This document shows, one piece after another, positions 10,501 to 21,227 of a DNA stretch of 64,000 bases (positions are counted from its first letter, which is position 1; each line of letters starts with the position of its first letter). Source of the stretch: Pisaster brevispinus (taxonomy: Eukaryota > Echinodermata > Asteroidea > Forcipulatida > Asteriidae); contig JAMKCF010000006.1 of assembly GCA_023634235.1 (NCBI GenBank), positions 12,442,647 through 12,506,646 of the forward strand, in the 5' to 3' direction. The notes beneath the pieces are model-generated. The model saw only the letters and a program-made list of their open reading frames with translations, ran no database searches and was not told where the DNA came from. The position numbers and the translations under genes are program-made.

Positions 10501-13500
10501 GAGAAGATGGGAATGAATTTACTCTTTGCAAATCAATGATACTTTCCCCTTAATGTTGATGTAAATATAACACAACCTTTGATTTCTCCCCCACCCCACC
10601 CCGATTTTCAGGAAAAAGAGTATCCAAGGGAAAGTCTGGAGTAAGTTTTTCACTTGTTTCTTTTTTTTAATATACATATAGTGTACACCTCTTGTATTAT
10701 TTATTATCATGAGTTTTTGTGCAGAAAAGTTTTTTTTTAAATCAAAGTTAATGTTCAGTTGTTGTGGCTAGGTATGTTACTATAGTCAAAATGAATATAG
10801 ATTTTTACCATTGGCCAAGCACAGCGTTCTGACTGTTGGTTAGCTTAGACTTTGGACCTGCTGTGTTTTTGTATTGTTTACACTATGTGTTGCATGATGT
10901 ATATGAATGATCGGTGTTTGTGTACCACACAGTCACAAATAAATACAGTGATCGTGGTCACATCAAATCTAGCAAATAAAGACTTATCAGACCATTTTAG
11001 GAACATGAAAATAATCTCTCCATGAGATTTTACCACCGTGGTCCTTGTCTAGCTCCACTGTGATATTTGATACCCCTTATCAGCTCTAAAGTCTTCGCGG
11101 AGTCCTTGCAATCAGACCTCAGTTTAAGAGTCGGTTTGGTTCATTAGTACGGTAAACCGGTCCTGGGGCTTGCTCCATAGAGCTGTTTGTGATTTGGACT
11201 TGGTCTTTTCAACTCAAAAAGGACGAAAGCAAGTTCAGTTCTGCCAGATGCCTGTTGTCATCGATTCTGTGGAAGAGTGGACCTGCATGTCCAGTTCAAT
11301 TTGGTTCCGTGTAGAACTGATTAACTGAAGGAACCACCCAAGCTTATTGACATTTGTGTTAGATGTTGTTGATGGTCATGCTGATGTTTTGTTGTAGTAA
11401 CAATAGTCATGTCTGTTGATCTCTATTACTTCTCTGATGCCATTTTGTCAATCTTTGCAAGGAATCTTGTGTTTTTTACTCTGGCCTAGATAAACAATCT
11501 TATGACCAATCAGAATGTCTAATTTATCTTGGTTATTTTTTGAATAAATGTAGGATGAGGAAGGAGAATCTGAAGATGAAGGGGAAGACGGAATGGAAAG
11601 CTACTCTGAGGGGATGGTCGTGGATGAAGTGACTGATGATATGGATAGCCAGGATGAAGGAACGAGTAAGGTAAGACGTCATTTGCTTCCTCAAGAATTG
11701 CTCTCATTGATGTCTGTTGCCATACACCAAAGTAGGTAAGCACTGAAAACTTGATGCTTTGCAGTGTAGCCAAAGTCATTCACGCTCATTGTATTTTTTG
11801 TACCTGATGTACATGTAGTTACCTTTCATTCTCAAGTTCATCTGATTTTATGTTAGACTATTTTATACCCCTATCATTGACATCTTGGTTGGTGAATAAT
11901 GAAAAAACTGTGCACAGAACTATCTGTGTACTATGTGGGAATGTAAACGATCGCCCTTAACAGTGGTTTGTTGGCCCGAATGCCAGTTAAAACATCCGAA
12001 AACCAGTCAAAATTCAGGCTATATGAAAATCACTGATTGTTCATGTTGCTTCAAATAACAAGTCCCACAGTGTTGAAAGGGAACCATACAAGTAACAACA
12101 TGAACCAGTGAAAAAGCTGGCAGATGAAAGAAAGGACAAGCTAACTGGTCCCGGTAGCTATCACTGAAAAAGTTAAGAGCAAACCGTGTATTATATTATT
12201 TTGCAGGTTGGCATAGTGGATCTTTCATTTCACACATATTTGAATCATGAGGTCTTTGACTCACTTATGACGTTTCAGTTGTATTTGAAGTGTACCGTGT
12301 CTGGTTTTCTTGAAGATGGAGGATATTGACTTGGATGCCATGCTAGGGAGCCATGAAGATGATGACGAAGATGTTCTCAACATCAGCTTGGAGGAGGACC
12401 AACTGTTTACAGAAGAGGTATGCTAACAAAATGTGAATTTCTTGGTTGAAGTTGACTTCCCTACCCAACAGCACCCCAACCCACCCACCACAAGTGACTT
12501 TATTTCACAGGGAAATATTTCACAGAAAAGAAATGGTGCTAGTATGAACTTAATAAAGCTTTCTTACTAAAATAAAACGATGATGTTTTTTATCCTTACT
12601 GTACCTGTATAATATCTTTTAGTCTTTAGCTCAAAATGAGTACTACATGCTTAATATTTATGGTACTGGCTTAATATGTGTAATTTGTGATTTTTTAAAA
12701 ATTTGTTTTCCCTTTTTTTCTGCAGGAGTCTGAAAACTTTGCCCCAGAAGGTGAAAAAGGTAAAATCTTGATCAAATACAGAACATGCATACATTTTAAG
12801 CAATGACAAAAGCAGTACTTGAGTTACTTCGCTGAACATACACAAAATACAAAAATGTAAAGGCTTGTTTCTGGTGGATTCATTTAATTCTTTCCAGCAG
12901 AGTGTTTTCATTCAACCACGTCCAGTGGTCAAACTTTAGTTTTTCGTTGGCAAGATTGATATCAAATTGGGAAATTGTTAAAAAGGTTTTGAAAGAAGAC
13001 AAATTACGGTTTCAGAAAAAGAAACATCTGCTGGAGTTAATTACATGAGAATAATACAAAATCAGTTGAGGCGATTGGAAAGAACTTGAGCGACAGCAAC
13101 AGAGAGAACAGGCCATTACATTTCACCATGGCCTCTGCTTCAGGGATTCACCAGCACATGCCTTACGATGGAATTCACTTGTGGAAGTGAATGATGTGAT
13201 GGCGAGACGGCAACTTGCTGGTCAGATGTAGAGCATAGCTTGTTTTCTTGAATGAGCAAGGGTAAACTCATCTCTAGATCCGCAAAGGAAACCAAGATGA
13301 CCCCACAGATACTTGGATGTAACCCTAATATGCTGAACGGCCAAAATTATTGGCACAAGCACTCCTGAAAACTAGCTACAAACATCCTCAGTTAAACCAC
13401 CCACCATGGTTGGTGTGGTGGCTTATGAAAACCTAGTATGCTGATGTAGTTTGACTGTACAGAGAGGATCAAGTGTTGCTGTTGAGGGTACTTCAAGACA

Positions 13501-16500
13501 AGAGGGCCTTTTATCAACCTGCTGAGGAACTTCATTTCAACTAGGGCTGTCCATCAGAGTTTGCAACTTGAAGAAACTGCAGCTTGTCGTTGATGAACGT
13601 CACCAGGGATGATATGTACAGTTTGCAAGACACTGTACGCATTAGTGATCCAGGTCCGGCTGGACTGCTCAGAGATTAAGAGAGTGATGCAAAGCTTGAG
13701 AGAAAGCAGCGGTTTAGTAGCCAGAAACAAGCCTTTCAATTATTATCATTTTGAAAAGTAGCTATTTATTGCTGTAAAAACAAAAAGAAGAGAAATCTGA
13801 AACAGAAAAAATATTAAGATGGGATTCTGTGAAGTTAACATCATGTGAGTTTTCTTTTAAGAATTCCTGTGAATCTACCTGATCGACAATTCCTGTCTTA
13901 AATGGCGATGACGGATGCTCAGATTTCAAATCCCATTTTGGAAGATGCCTTGTGTTCTTTACCCCCAAAATGTGCTCACAATTATTGCCTCACCCTTTCA
14001 GCAAGTAGCAATCAAGATGAGAAAATGGAAGCAGAACAGCCTGCTTCATCAGGTGCAGAAGAAGAAACCTCCAAAGGACTAATGACCGAAGACGCTTCAG
14101 TGCTTGATACCTCTGTTGATAGCAAAGGGGAGGGTAGTGAATCCTTAGTAGTCCATGTAGATGAGCCTTTCATGTCCGAGCTTGACGCAGAGCTGGCCGA
14201 GTCGACGACACCAAAAGAATCTGAAGCCAAGCAGGGTGACGTGTCAACCACTCAAGTCGATAATAAGACGGCAGAAGATGAGGAAGGGAAGGAGAAAGGG
14301 GAGTCGGAGACACCTGAGAAAGCCAACAAGACCGATAAGTCCCCAGTGAGTGATGTCAAGAAGGAAGAAAAGGGAGACGAGAAGGTGACACCGAGTAAGA
14401 CATCGTCTTCTAGCAAAGAGGCAAGCTCCGACAAGAAAGGAAACTCTTCAGCTGGGGCTGCGAGCTCTCGCAGCAAAAGGTTTGTTGGTCATGATTGATA
14501 TTACTGATACTAGCTAGAATACCTTATCATGCAAAGAACGCCTTGGTGTTTAACATCATTAACAAACAAAAACAGCAGCAGACATCATTTTGATAAATTT
14601 ATCAAATGGCTTGGGAATGCTCCGTATCCACTTTCAAATACCCTTACGATCTGTGGACATTGAGGCTTAAATACCTAATTTCATCAAAAAAAGAGAAAAA
14701 TACTGTCTTCTGCAGTTCAGTTGGTGCTAACTGGTCGATACATTTATAGTTGAGGTTGCAGAGTCTTGGACAAGATGTGGAGGCCGGGACCGGAGGACAC
14801 CGAGTGAAGATCTTGGCCTGGCGTGAGAGTCATGCAATACATTGAACATCACATTCTAAACAACGATTCCATCGTTTAAACATTATCTGAAGCTGTGTCA
14901 ACTGTAGCAGATGAAACAAGTCGCTGATATTTTGCCAATTCACTTCATTTAAAAAAAAAATATTGTTTTGTTTTATGACAACTTCGGTAAAAATAATATA
15001 AACTCAATTTACATCACTAAAGACCTAAACGCTTGTGCCACATTCCATCTGACGTCTTGGGAAACTATTTAAACCAGGAGCTGCTTCAGGAATAAATATG
15101 ACTGTTTTTTTTCACGACAGATAAATTGAGCTGCTTCCGAAATGAAACACAATTGCTTTGTGAAAAGTTTGACATCCCAAATAAATACCGACATAAACAT
15201 AACTAAACATTCATGGAATTTCAGTTACTAGACTGAGATCACTTCCCTTCTCTGGCAGGGTTTTTGTTTCAATGGAATTCTGAATGTAATTTCCAATTCA
15301 AATGTAATAACAATGTTTAAAGTCCAAAGTTACAACATACCTTTACATTATCTGACTTGTTTTAGAAACTGGTTGAACATTTTTAAAACACTGAAATTAT
15401 AGATTAAACGTATGCACAATAAATTGTAACAATTTCTGTTGGTAAATCGCAGACCGTTTTGCTAAGTAATATCTGCAATTTTGTCTTGGAAGCGCTGTGT
15501 AAAAATTGTTTGGGTAGCTAACTAATGCAATTGGAGCAAGCATATGGTATTAGGAACTTTTAATACAGGTAAGTGGTAAATGGCATCCTTTAAAAAGTGT
15601 TTTTCTTCTAACATTTCTGGCATCATTTTTTTCAGCTCTAGCTCCTCTGGAAGATCACCAACTTCTAAGGATGATAAAGGTTGGTATTGTAGATTCTTGG
15701 AATTGTCTTTTTTGTGATTTTCAGACTTGTGCACTCTTTGGCATTTTCTTTAAGAAACTTAAGTAAGAGGACAATTATTTTGTGCCCAATGCTTGAGTGG
15801 TTTTTGTGTCTATTTAAACCCAATTCCTCCAAAATCCTCTCGGGAAATTGTCTGATTGTGGAGTATTTGAAGGCTGCAGGCCCAAATAACAATTGCTTAT
15901 CACTGTGCCAGGCAAACCAATCTTTTCTAAGTTGAAACATTTTTTGTTGAGTGACCATAGAGTTGAAGATTGAATTTGCTTGGGGGCTTAGTGAGTTAGG
16001 GTTAATCCTTTAGTTTTGAGATAGTAAAATTAGCTGTTGCAAGGTGTTTACCAACCAAAAGGACCTTTGGGGGAAAAAATAGTTAATGGCCTGACGTTTC
16101 GACCCTAGCAGAGTCTTTCTCAACGGCTATACATTCATATGGAATACATTAATTTTTTTGCTGGGGTAGATCGCCGCGGTTCGGGTTCCTCTCGTCCCAG
16201 TTCTAGCAGCTCCAGTACCTCTGGTCGTAATTTGTGGGTGAGCAACTTGTCAAGGAACACTCGAGCAGCTGATCTGAAAGCTTCTTTCAGTAAATACGGA
16301 AAGGTAAGTGAGCAACAAAAGCAATCATGGACTGAAGAACGGGTTGGGGGCAACCATGTCGAACACTTGAGGTTTTGAAACTAGTTGTAAAGCACGGGGA
16401 TATTACGGTCATTGTCAAAGGTCAGTATCCGCACTTTATGTGACCCAACATATTACATGCAAGAACAAACCTGTGAAATTTTAAGCTCAATAGATCATCT

Positions 16501-19500
16501 GAGTCGAAAGAAAATAGTGACAAACCACCTTATAGGGTTTCATTGTTTTCAAGCATCAAGTATTTGACTCACAAGATAAAAACTAATTGCTGTACTACTT
16601 TCTCAAAAATCTATAGCATTTCAAGCAAAACTAGAAACGAGTTTGTAACGAACAAACACTGGGGTTTCGGCTTTGTTGTCAATGTTGAATTAATGTAACA
16701 ATTAATTTGACACCTGATGACATCACGATGATGAAAACACGTTTTTCGTACGAACTTTGTTATAAGCAACAAGACGGTACAAAAATTATAACTCTTTTAC
16801 TTTATGGTTCAGACGATATAAAGTTTTAAATAATTGTAAATAATAAACTACCATACCAATGATAAAGTAATTAATAAGCTATACCGCACAGACCTTGAAA
16901 TAAATTGTGGTGGGAGAATGCAATGAAATTGTGCGAGAACAAACTGCTACTAATATCCCAAAACACTTCCGTATAAGGTTCGAGGACTCTCCACAAACAA
17001 GAGGGCGCTATACAGGTGCACCGTTAACTGTAGAAGCGAAGCAGCGAACCAAAATGAACGGTACAAAGGTCGAACGATGCCATGCGCGTGGACTATGGGC
17101 TGTGTGGGTCTGGCCGTGTGCAGCGTGTTACACGATGCCTAGCGTGAGAAGCAATGGCTGTGTGGAGTGATGGCCGTATGCGATGTACAGCGTAAATTAC
17201 GTGCAATGTACACACACACGACGATCATGCTTTGTTGACGATACGTGTTTTTAAATCGTTAATATCGTCATCAAAGGATTAAAAAATCCTTGATCGAACT
17301 ACTGCTTGATCTAAGTTAGAGCACAGGCTTTCATTTGATGTATTGTTTGTGTCTTTTAAGACTGTAGTTCCTGAGATCGAACGGTAACAAATTTCATGTG
17401 TAAATGCTATGAGACTTTTTCGGAAAGAAGAATAATAATAGTGAAAAAAAATAAAAAATCTCGACGAAAACAAAGGTGGTTTCGGCTGATGGCCGAAACC
17501 CCCCAAAAGAAAAAATTTAAAGGGAAATATCCCCATCACAAGCATCTTGATACCGTGTTAGTTATGTGCAAATCTGTGAACATTTATATTTCCAATCTTG
17601 CCATTTAAGATGGAATTGTCCTGTAGATGTTGGTTCAAATTAAGCATGGTTATGGGAACAGGTTAAATTGTAGTTTTCTTCCCTCTGTAGGTGGTTGGGG
17701 CCAAGGTGGTAACCAATGCTAGAGGTCCAAGAGCTTTCTGCTATGGCTTTGTGTCCATGTCGTCCAGCTCTGAAGCTGCCAAAGCCATTAATCACCTTCA
17801 CCGTACGGAGCTTCACGGTCGTACTATCCATGTTGAAAGAGTAAGTGTCTGCACAGTAAGGCTATGCAGAATGCTTGAAATGCTATACAGAATGCTTGAA
17901 GTGCTATGCAGAATGCTTGAAGTGCTATGCAGAATGCTTGAAATGCTATGCAGAATGCTTGAAGTGATATGCAGAATGCTTGAAATGCTATGCAGAATGC
18001 TATGCAGAATGCTTGAAATGCTATACAGAATGCTTGAAGTGCTATGCAGAATGCGTGAAGTGCTATGCAGAATGCTTGAAATGCTCTGCAGAATGCGTGA
18101 AGTGCTATGCAGAATGCTTGAAATGCTATGCAGAATGCTTGAAGTGCTATGCAGAATGCTTGAAATGCTATGCAGAATGCTTGAAATGCTCTGCAGAATG
18201 CGTGAAGTGCTATGCAGAATGCTTGAAATGCTATGCAGAATGCGTGAAGTGCTATACAGATTGCTTGAAATGCTATGCAGAATGCGTGAAGTGCTATACA
18301 GAATGCTATGGAGGATGCTTTAAATGCAATGGAGTATGCTTTGCAGAATGCTTGAAACGCGATGGAGAATGCTTTGCAGAATGCTGAAAATGCTATGCAG
18401 AATTGTTGAAATGCTGTACAGAATGCTTAAAATATTCAATGTTTTCTCATTGTTTTCTACAGACCAAATGCATTACAATATTTGAACTGATCAGCCGATT
18501 TCCTCATTTTTTTTCTAATAAAACTGGAAAACAATGTACAAAGTTCGGGATGAGAAATTTCAGGCTTCTGTCCAAGTCCAGGCTTTTTTTAATGTCTACC
18601 TAGGACAAAGAAATGGCTGATATGTCTCCATATACAGAGAAAACCACCGTGATCGTCTTTTTTAGCATTGTGGATACTGTTTCCAGAAGCTCCTTGAAAT
18701 CTATTAATTCCGGGGGTTACCAAAAATGAAAATTACATCTTTCAACATGACTGCTCAAATTAAACCCTAGTTTCAGACCTTTTTGTCAGCCATGAAACCC
18801 TCACCCCTGTCTTTAACTTAAAGTAGACTTGTAATACTAACTTGTTTTCCATTTGCTATCTGTCCAGGCACGCTCCAACATGATCCCAGTCACCTCCACA
18901 TCAGGGGCCTCCGGTCGTAAGCCAGAGCAAGTAGCTGAGAGAAAGGATGCCAAGGACAGAGCGGAGAAGAAGCCCGCAGATAAGCCAGAGACGAAAGATG
19001 TCAAGCCAACTGTTGAGGCTGGGAAAGACGACAAGGGAGCCGTGCCTGAGACCAAAGATGTCAAGCCGACAGAGAAGCCCACAGAGAAGAAGGAATCTGA
19101 GACCCCGAAGCAGGAGAGTACAGATGACAAGGCTGATGTTAAGCCACCAGCAGATGTTGCTGTTAAGGCAGAAGGTATGCCTTGCTTACCGTGGAAAATT
19201 ATGAATCAATCTTAAAATGTTGATCCCTTTTTTCGTGGAAGGGATTACTAAAGCATCACTGTTACCATTTTGTAAATTTCTTAAAATGCATTCAAACTGA
19301 TCTGCTTAAGTGTTAGCTGATTGAATTTCATTGTCTTTTCTGTTTAGGGAAGGATGACAAACCAGCTGAAAGCACTGAAGCTGATAAGAAGACTGAATTG
19401 TCTCCTGCTGTAAAGAAAGAAGGAGCCAAAGATGAAAAACGCCCCTCAAGCTCTCGCTCAAATACCACCGACAAACAGGACACCAAGGACCGTAAAGATA

Positions 19501-21227
19501 TCCTTTCTCTTGAGAAGATCCGAGAGCAGCGTCTGCGAGAGAGACAACGCAAGCGTGAACGCGACATGCGTGAGATGGAGCGACGCAGGGAGCGTGAGCG
19601 TCAAGATTCAATTAGACGAGAGAGGGAGATAATTCGACGTCGTCAACGCGAAGAAGAGGATAAGCTTCGTCGAGAGCGGGAGCAGCTTCACATCGAGCAG
19701 CAGCGACTTGAACGAGAAAGGCTAGAGAGGCAACGGATAGAGTGGGAACGGATCAAGCTGCAGCAGGAGCGGGAGACCCTGCAGCGGGAGCTTGAACAGC
19801 GACAGATGGAGATGCAGCTGCGCATTGCTGCAGAGCGTCAAGCATCCTTCAAGAGAACCCTCGACACAAGGAATATGGCACCTCGAGATGTCGATCCATA
19901 CGCTGGTGATCAGAAGCGCCGGGCAACAGGTGCTCAACAAGGTAGAGGCGATTTCCAAAATAATGGCAACAGGGGTGGTATAACCACACATGTTGCCAAC
20001 AACGATAGGCAACAGGATCGATTCAGTAGGCGTGATACAAGGTCAGATAATTCGGGGCCCCGTCGAGATAATCCTGCTCAGGGTAACAAGTTTTCTGGGC
20101 CACCCAATCGAGGAAGGGATGATGGTAGACGTAATAATGACCAAGTAAGGAGAGATGAGCCAAGGAGAGATGATGCACGCCAACGTCCCCAAAACAGAAA
20201 CGAGCCAATAAGACGCGAGGAGCAACAACCTCGTCGTACTGGGCCACCTCAGAGACGTGACGAGCAGCAACAAATTGCACCACAGCGACGAGATGATGGC
20301 CAGAGGCGAGGAGGAGACTTCCGTAGAGATGATGGCATAAAACGTCGAGATCAGCCAGAAAGAAGGATAGAAACATCTCAGAGGCAAATGCCCAGGAATG
20401 ATTCCAGGAGAGAGTCTAGAGAAGGGGTTAACATGAGAGATGACAGGCGGGGTGCACAACCCCAAGGCGACAGGTACCAAGGTCAAGGGCAAAATAGAGG
20501 TGGTAATGCACAATATGGTAGTAGAGATGGTGGACAAGCAGGTAACATCCGTGACAGTCACCGAGAGCGAGACAGGGATGGTGACAGAGATCGGCCTCGA
20601 GAATCAACTCACCAAACCCAGCAAAGGGTATCTCATGGCAGTGACTCGCGCGAAAACTGGAAGGGCGGCCGAGATGGAAATGTGTCTGGGCCAAGTGGTA
20701 GGTCCTCCGGCAGTCATTCTGATTGGAAGTCAAACCAGCGTGGTTATGATCGTGATAACCGTTCCCAGAACTTTGATCGCGGGCAGGGTAACTGGAGTGA
20801 AAGTCGTTCTGGGGGTCGAGATGATCACATCAGAGGATCTGACCAGCAAACGCACCGAGGTAGTCTCTTAGGCACCCCACCTACACAAGATTCCAACTGG
20901 GCTCCCAGTGGGATGGATGGGCAGATGAACCGTGGGTCCAGCTCCCTCGTCATGCAAGGTACCTCTCACATCTCAACGCTGATGAACCAGAGCCAGCCCA
21001 TCAGCTCCTTGCTGAACACCCCATCCATGACCAGCCCGTTCATGAGCAGTGGCAGTGTAAGCGGTGGCTTAGGAGCAGGGGTTAGTCTGATGCCCCAGGT
21101 TCCAATTGGAGGGGGAAGTGGCTACATCAGCAATCAGATGTCCGTGGCTGGGTCTTCTGGTGGGGGATCTATGGACCGCCACCACCAGTCACAGAGTGAC
21201 GGACGTTTTGGCATGCGTCGCTACTAA
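7392..21227 (+). CDS. SAFB/SLTM-like scaffold attachment factor (12 coding exons, complete)
   Basis: This gene encodes a nuclear DNA- and RNA-binding protein of the SAFB/SAFB2/SLTM family, which is known for binding scaffold-attachment DNA and for roles in transcription and RNA processing. Twelve exons join without a frame break: 7392-7520, 9521-9611, 10612-10640, 11554-11670, 12316-12417, 12726-12759, 14002-14479, 15636-15679, 16170-16303, 17691-17840, 18868-19174 and 19348-21227. They total 3495 bases, or 1164 residues plus TAA. Domains in order are SAP (about 9-43), acidic (about 75-165), Ser/Glu/Lys-rich, RRM (about 361-436), Lys/Glu-rich, Arg/Glu coiled coil (about 594-705), an Arg/Gly/Asp/Gln-rich tail and a Met/Ser/Gly-rich end closing in RFGMRRY. 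From memory, human SAFB is about 915 and SLTM about 1034 residues, so this copy is long. It is too diverged for me to choose between SAFB and SLTM. The start has A at -3 and G at +4. It is transcribed away from a SAFB-like neighbour on the other strand. Confidence 0.93.
7907..7939. repeat. Short direct repeat in SAFB intron 1
   Basis: GTTAACTCGGGATCC-type sequence is repeated about 17 bp apart. The rest of this 2.0-kb intron (7521-9520) shows no gene. Confidence 0.6.
8735..8815. repeat. Dispersed repeat fragment, copy 1
   Basis: AAAAGGACCTACC with GGCCTGACGTTTTGAA is shared with a second copy at about 16055-16105, in another intron of the same gene. Confidence 0.45.
9521..9611 (+). CDS. SAFB-like gene, exon 2: end of SAP region
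   Basis: The exon is bounded by a CTCCAACAG acceptor and a GTACGT donor. It encodes [15 protein letters not shown] followed by a Thr/Pro/Lys stretch. This matches the short acidic tail that follows SAP in SAFB proteins. It ends in phase 1, as does exon 2 of the - strand paralogue. Confidence 0.88.
9918..10220. mobile_element. GCC-GCTAC inverted-repeat MITE, copy 1 (interrupted)
   Basis: The ends match three other copies in the window (CCGATTTGGCGACTA at left, GTAGCCACCAATTTGG at right). The middle carries about 165 bp (10019-10183) absent from the others, bounded by AAGGGTGTC and GACACCC, so it looks like a nested insertion. Confidence 0.65.
10612..10640 (+). CDS. SAFB-like gene, exon 3: 29-nt microexon
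   Basis: This very small exon encodes about ten basic residues ([10 protein letters not shown]). It has a strong acceptor (pyrimidine tract, then TTTTCAG) and a GTAAGT donor. It takes the reading frame from phase 1 to phase 0, exactly what exons 2 and 4 need. Confidence 0.82.
11554..11670 (+). CDS. SAFB-like gene, exon 4: acidic
   Basis: This exon has 39 codons in phase 0, rich in Asp, Glu, Ser and Met ([20 protein letters not shown] at its start). It lies between a TAG acceptor and a GTAAGA donor. It belongs to the acidic stretch between SAP and RRM in this family. Confidence 0.87.
11960..12010 (-). mobile_element. End fragment of the GGACCAGTCA repeat family
   Basis: GTTGGCCCGAATGCCAGTTA with AAACCAGTCAAAATT matches the end of copies near 28.7 and 39.7 kb. 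It is a truncated copy in SAFB intron 4. Confidence 0.5.
12316..12417 (+). CDS. SAFB-like gene, exon 5: acidic
   Basis: This exon has 34 codons in phase 0 with acceptor TTGAAG and donor GTATGC. It carries [17 protein letters not shown], which resembles EDVFNLSMENEQMITNE in the - strand paralogue and the D-V-L-N-I block of vertebrate SAFB. Confidence 0.88.
12726..12759 (+). CDS. SAFB-like gene, exon 6: short
   Basis: This 34-nt exon encodes [11 protein letters not shown] plus the first base of the next codon. It lies between TTTTTCTGCAG and GTAAAA. It ends in phase 1, which the exon 7 acceptor restores. Confidence 0.8.
14002..14479 (+). CDS. SAFB-like gene, exon 7: Ser/Glu/Lys-rich
   Basis: This 478-nt exon follows a CCCTTTCAG acceptor. 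It encodes about 159 residues rich in Ser, Glu, Lys, Thr and Asp with no recognisable fold, matching the long low-complexity part before the RRM in SAFB proteins. The donor GTTTGT is weak. Without splicing, the frame reads on for six codons and stops at 14496-14498. Confidence 0.87.
15636..15679 (+). CDS. SAFB-like gene, exon 8: Ser-rich linker
   Basis: This 44-nt exon encodes [14 protein letters not shown]. The acceptor is TTTTTTTTCAG and the donor GTTGGT, which is weak. It converts phase 2 to phase 1 and so joins exons 7 and 9 in frame. Vertebrate SAFB also has a Ser/Gly-rich stretch just before the RRM. Confidence 0.8.
16055..16130. repeat. Dispersed repeat fragment, copy 2
   Basis: This holds AAAAGGACCTTTGG and GGCCTGACGTTTCGACC. 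It ends only about 40 bp before exon 9 of the SAFB-like gene and so lies close to the branch-point region. Confidence 0.45.
16170..16303 (+). CDS. SAFB-like gene, exon 9: RRM, first half
   Basis: A Ser-rich lead is followed by [20 protein letters not shown] and then SFSKYGK. LWVSNL is the RNP2 motif. The whole run is very close to the vertebrate SAFB RRM start. The donor GTAAGT interrupts the RRM right after SKYGK. Confidence 0.93.
17691..17840 (+). CDS. SAFB-like gene, exon 10: RRM, second half
   Basis: Fifty codons complete the [19 protein letters not shown]1 as [10 protein letters not shown], then [20 protein letters not shown] ending in ER. The HLH-TELHG block is characteristic of SAFB/SLTM. 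The acceptor is CCCTCTGTAG and the donor GTAAGT. The downstream intron starts with a 21-bp minisatellite. Confidence 0.94.
17861..18431 (+). repeat. 21-bp minisatellite in SAFB intron 10
   Basis: There are about 27 copies of a 21-bp unit (CTATGCAGAATGCTTGAAATG), one shortened near 17995. It begins 20 bp after the exon 10 donor. Because 21 is divisible by 3, two of the three forward frames stay open: one reads repeated MLEVLCR, the other repeated KCYAECL. Confidence 0.95.
18868..19174 (+). CDS. SAFB-like gene, exon 11: Lys/Glu-rich linker
   Basis: Its 307 bases encode about 102 residues beginning [13 protein letters not shown] and then dominated by Lys, Glu, Asp, Pro and Thr. ETKDVKPT occurs twice, which suggests a small internal duplication. 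The acceptor is CTGTCCAG and the donor GTATGC. It ends in phase 1. Confidence 0.88.
19348..21227 (+). CDS. SAFB-like gene, exon 12: coiled coil, RGG-like tail and stop
   Basis: This single large last exon encodes residues 539-1164. A Lys-rich start leads to [18 protein letters not shown] and about 110 residues of Arg/Glu/Gln coiled coil, as in SAFB. A disordered Arg/Asp/Gly/Gln-rich stretch and a Gly/Ser/Met-rich end follow. The last residues, [10 protein letters not shown], resemble the human SAFB end (SDARFTRRY, recalled). The antisense open frames here are shadows of Arg-rich codons. Confidence 0.94.

Noticed and set aside
13902..14001. Upstream extension of the exon 7 frame as a new start
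   Set aside because: A clear CCCTTTCAG acceptor at 13993-14001 and matching phase show that the frame before it is intron.
17980..18387. Cys-rich repeat protein (KCYAECL)n
   Set aside because: It is an alternate frame of a 21-bp intronic minisatellite. Openness follows from a unit length divisible by three.
20043..20561. Long open frame on the - strand opposite SAFB exon 12
   Set aside because: It is a shadow of Arg- and Asp-rich codons in the real gene. It has no motif, and the sense strand is clearly coding.
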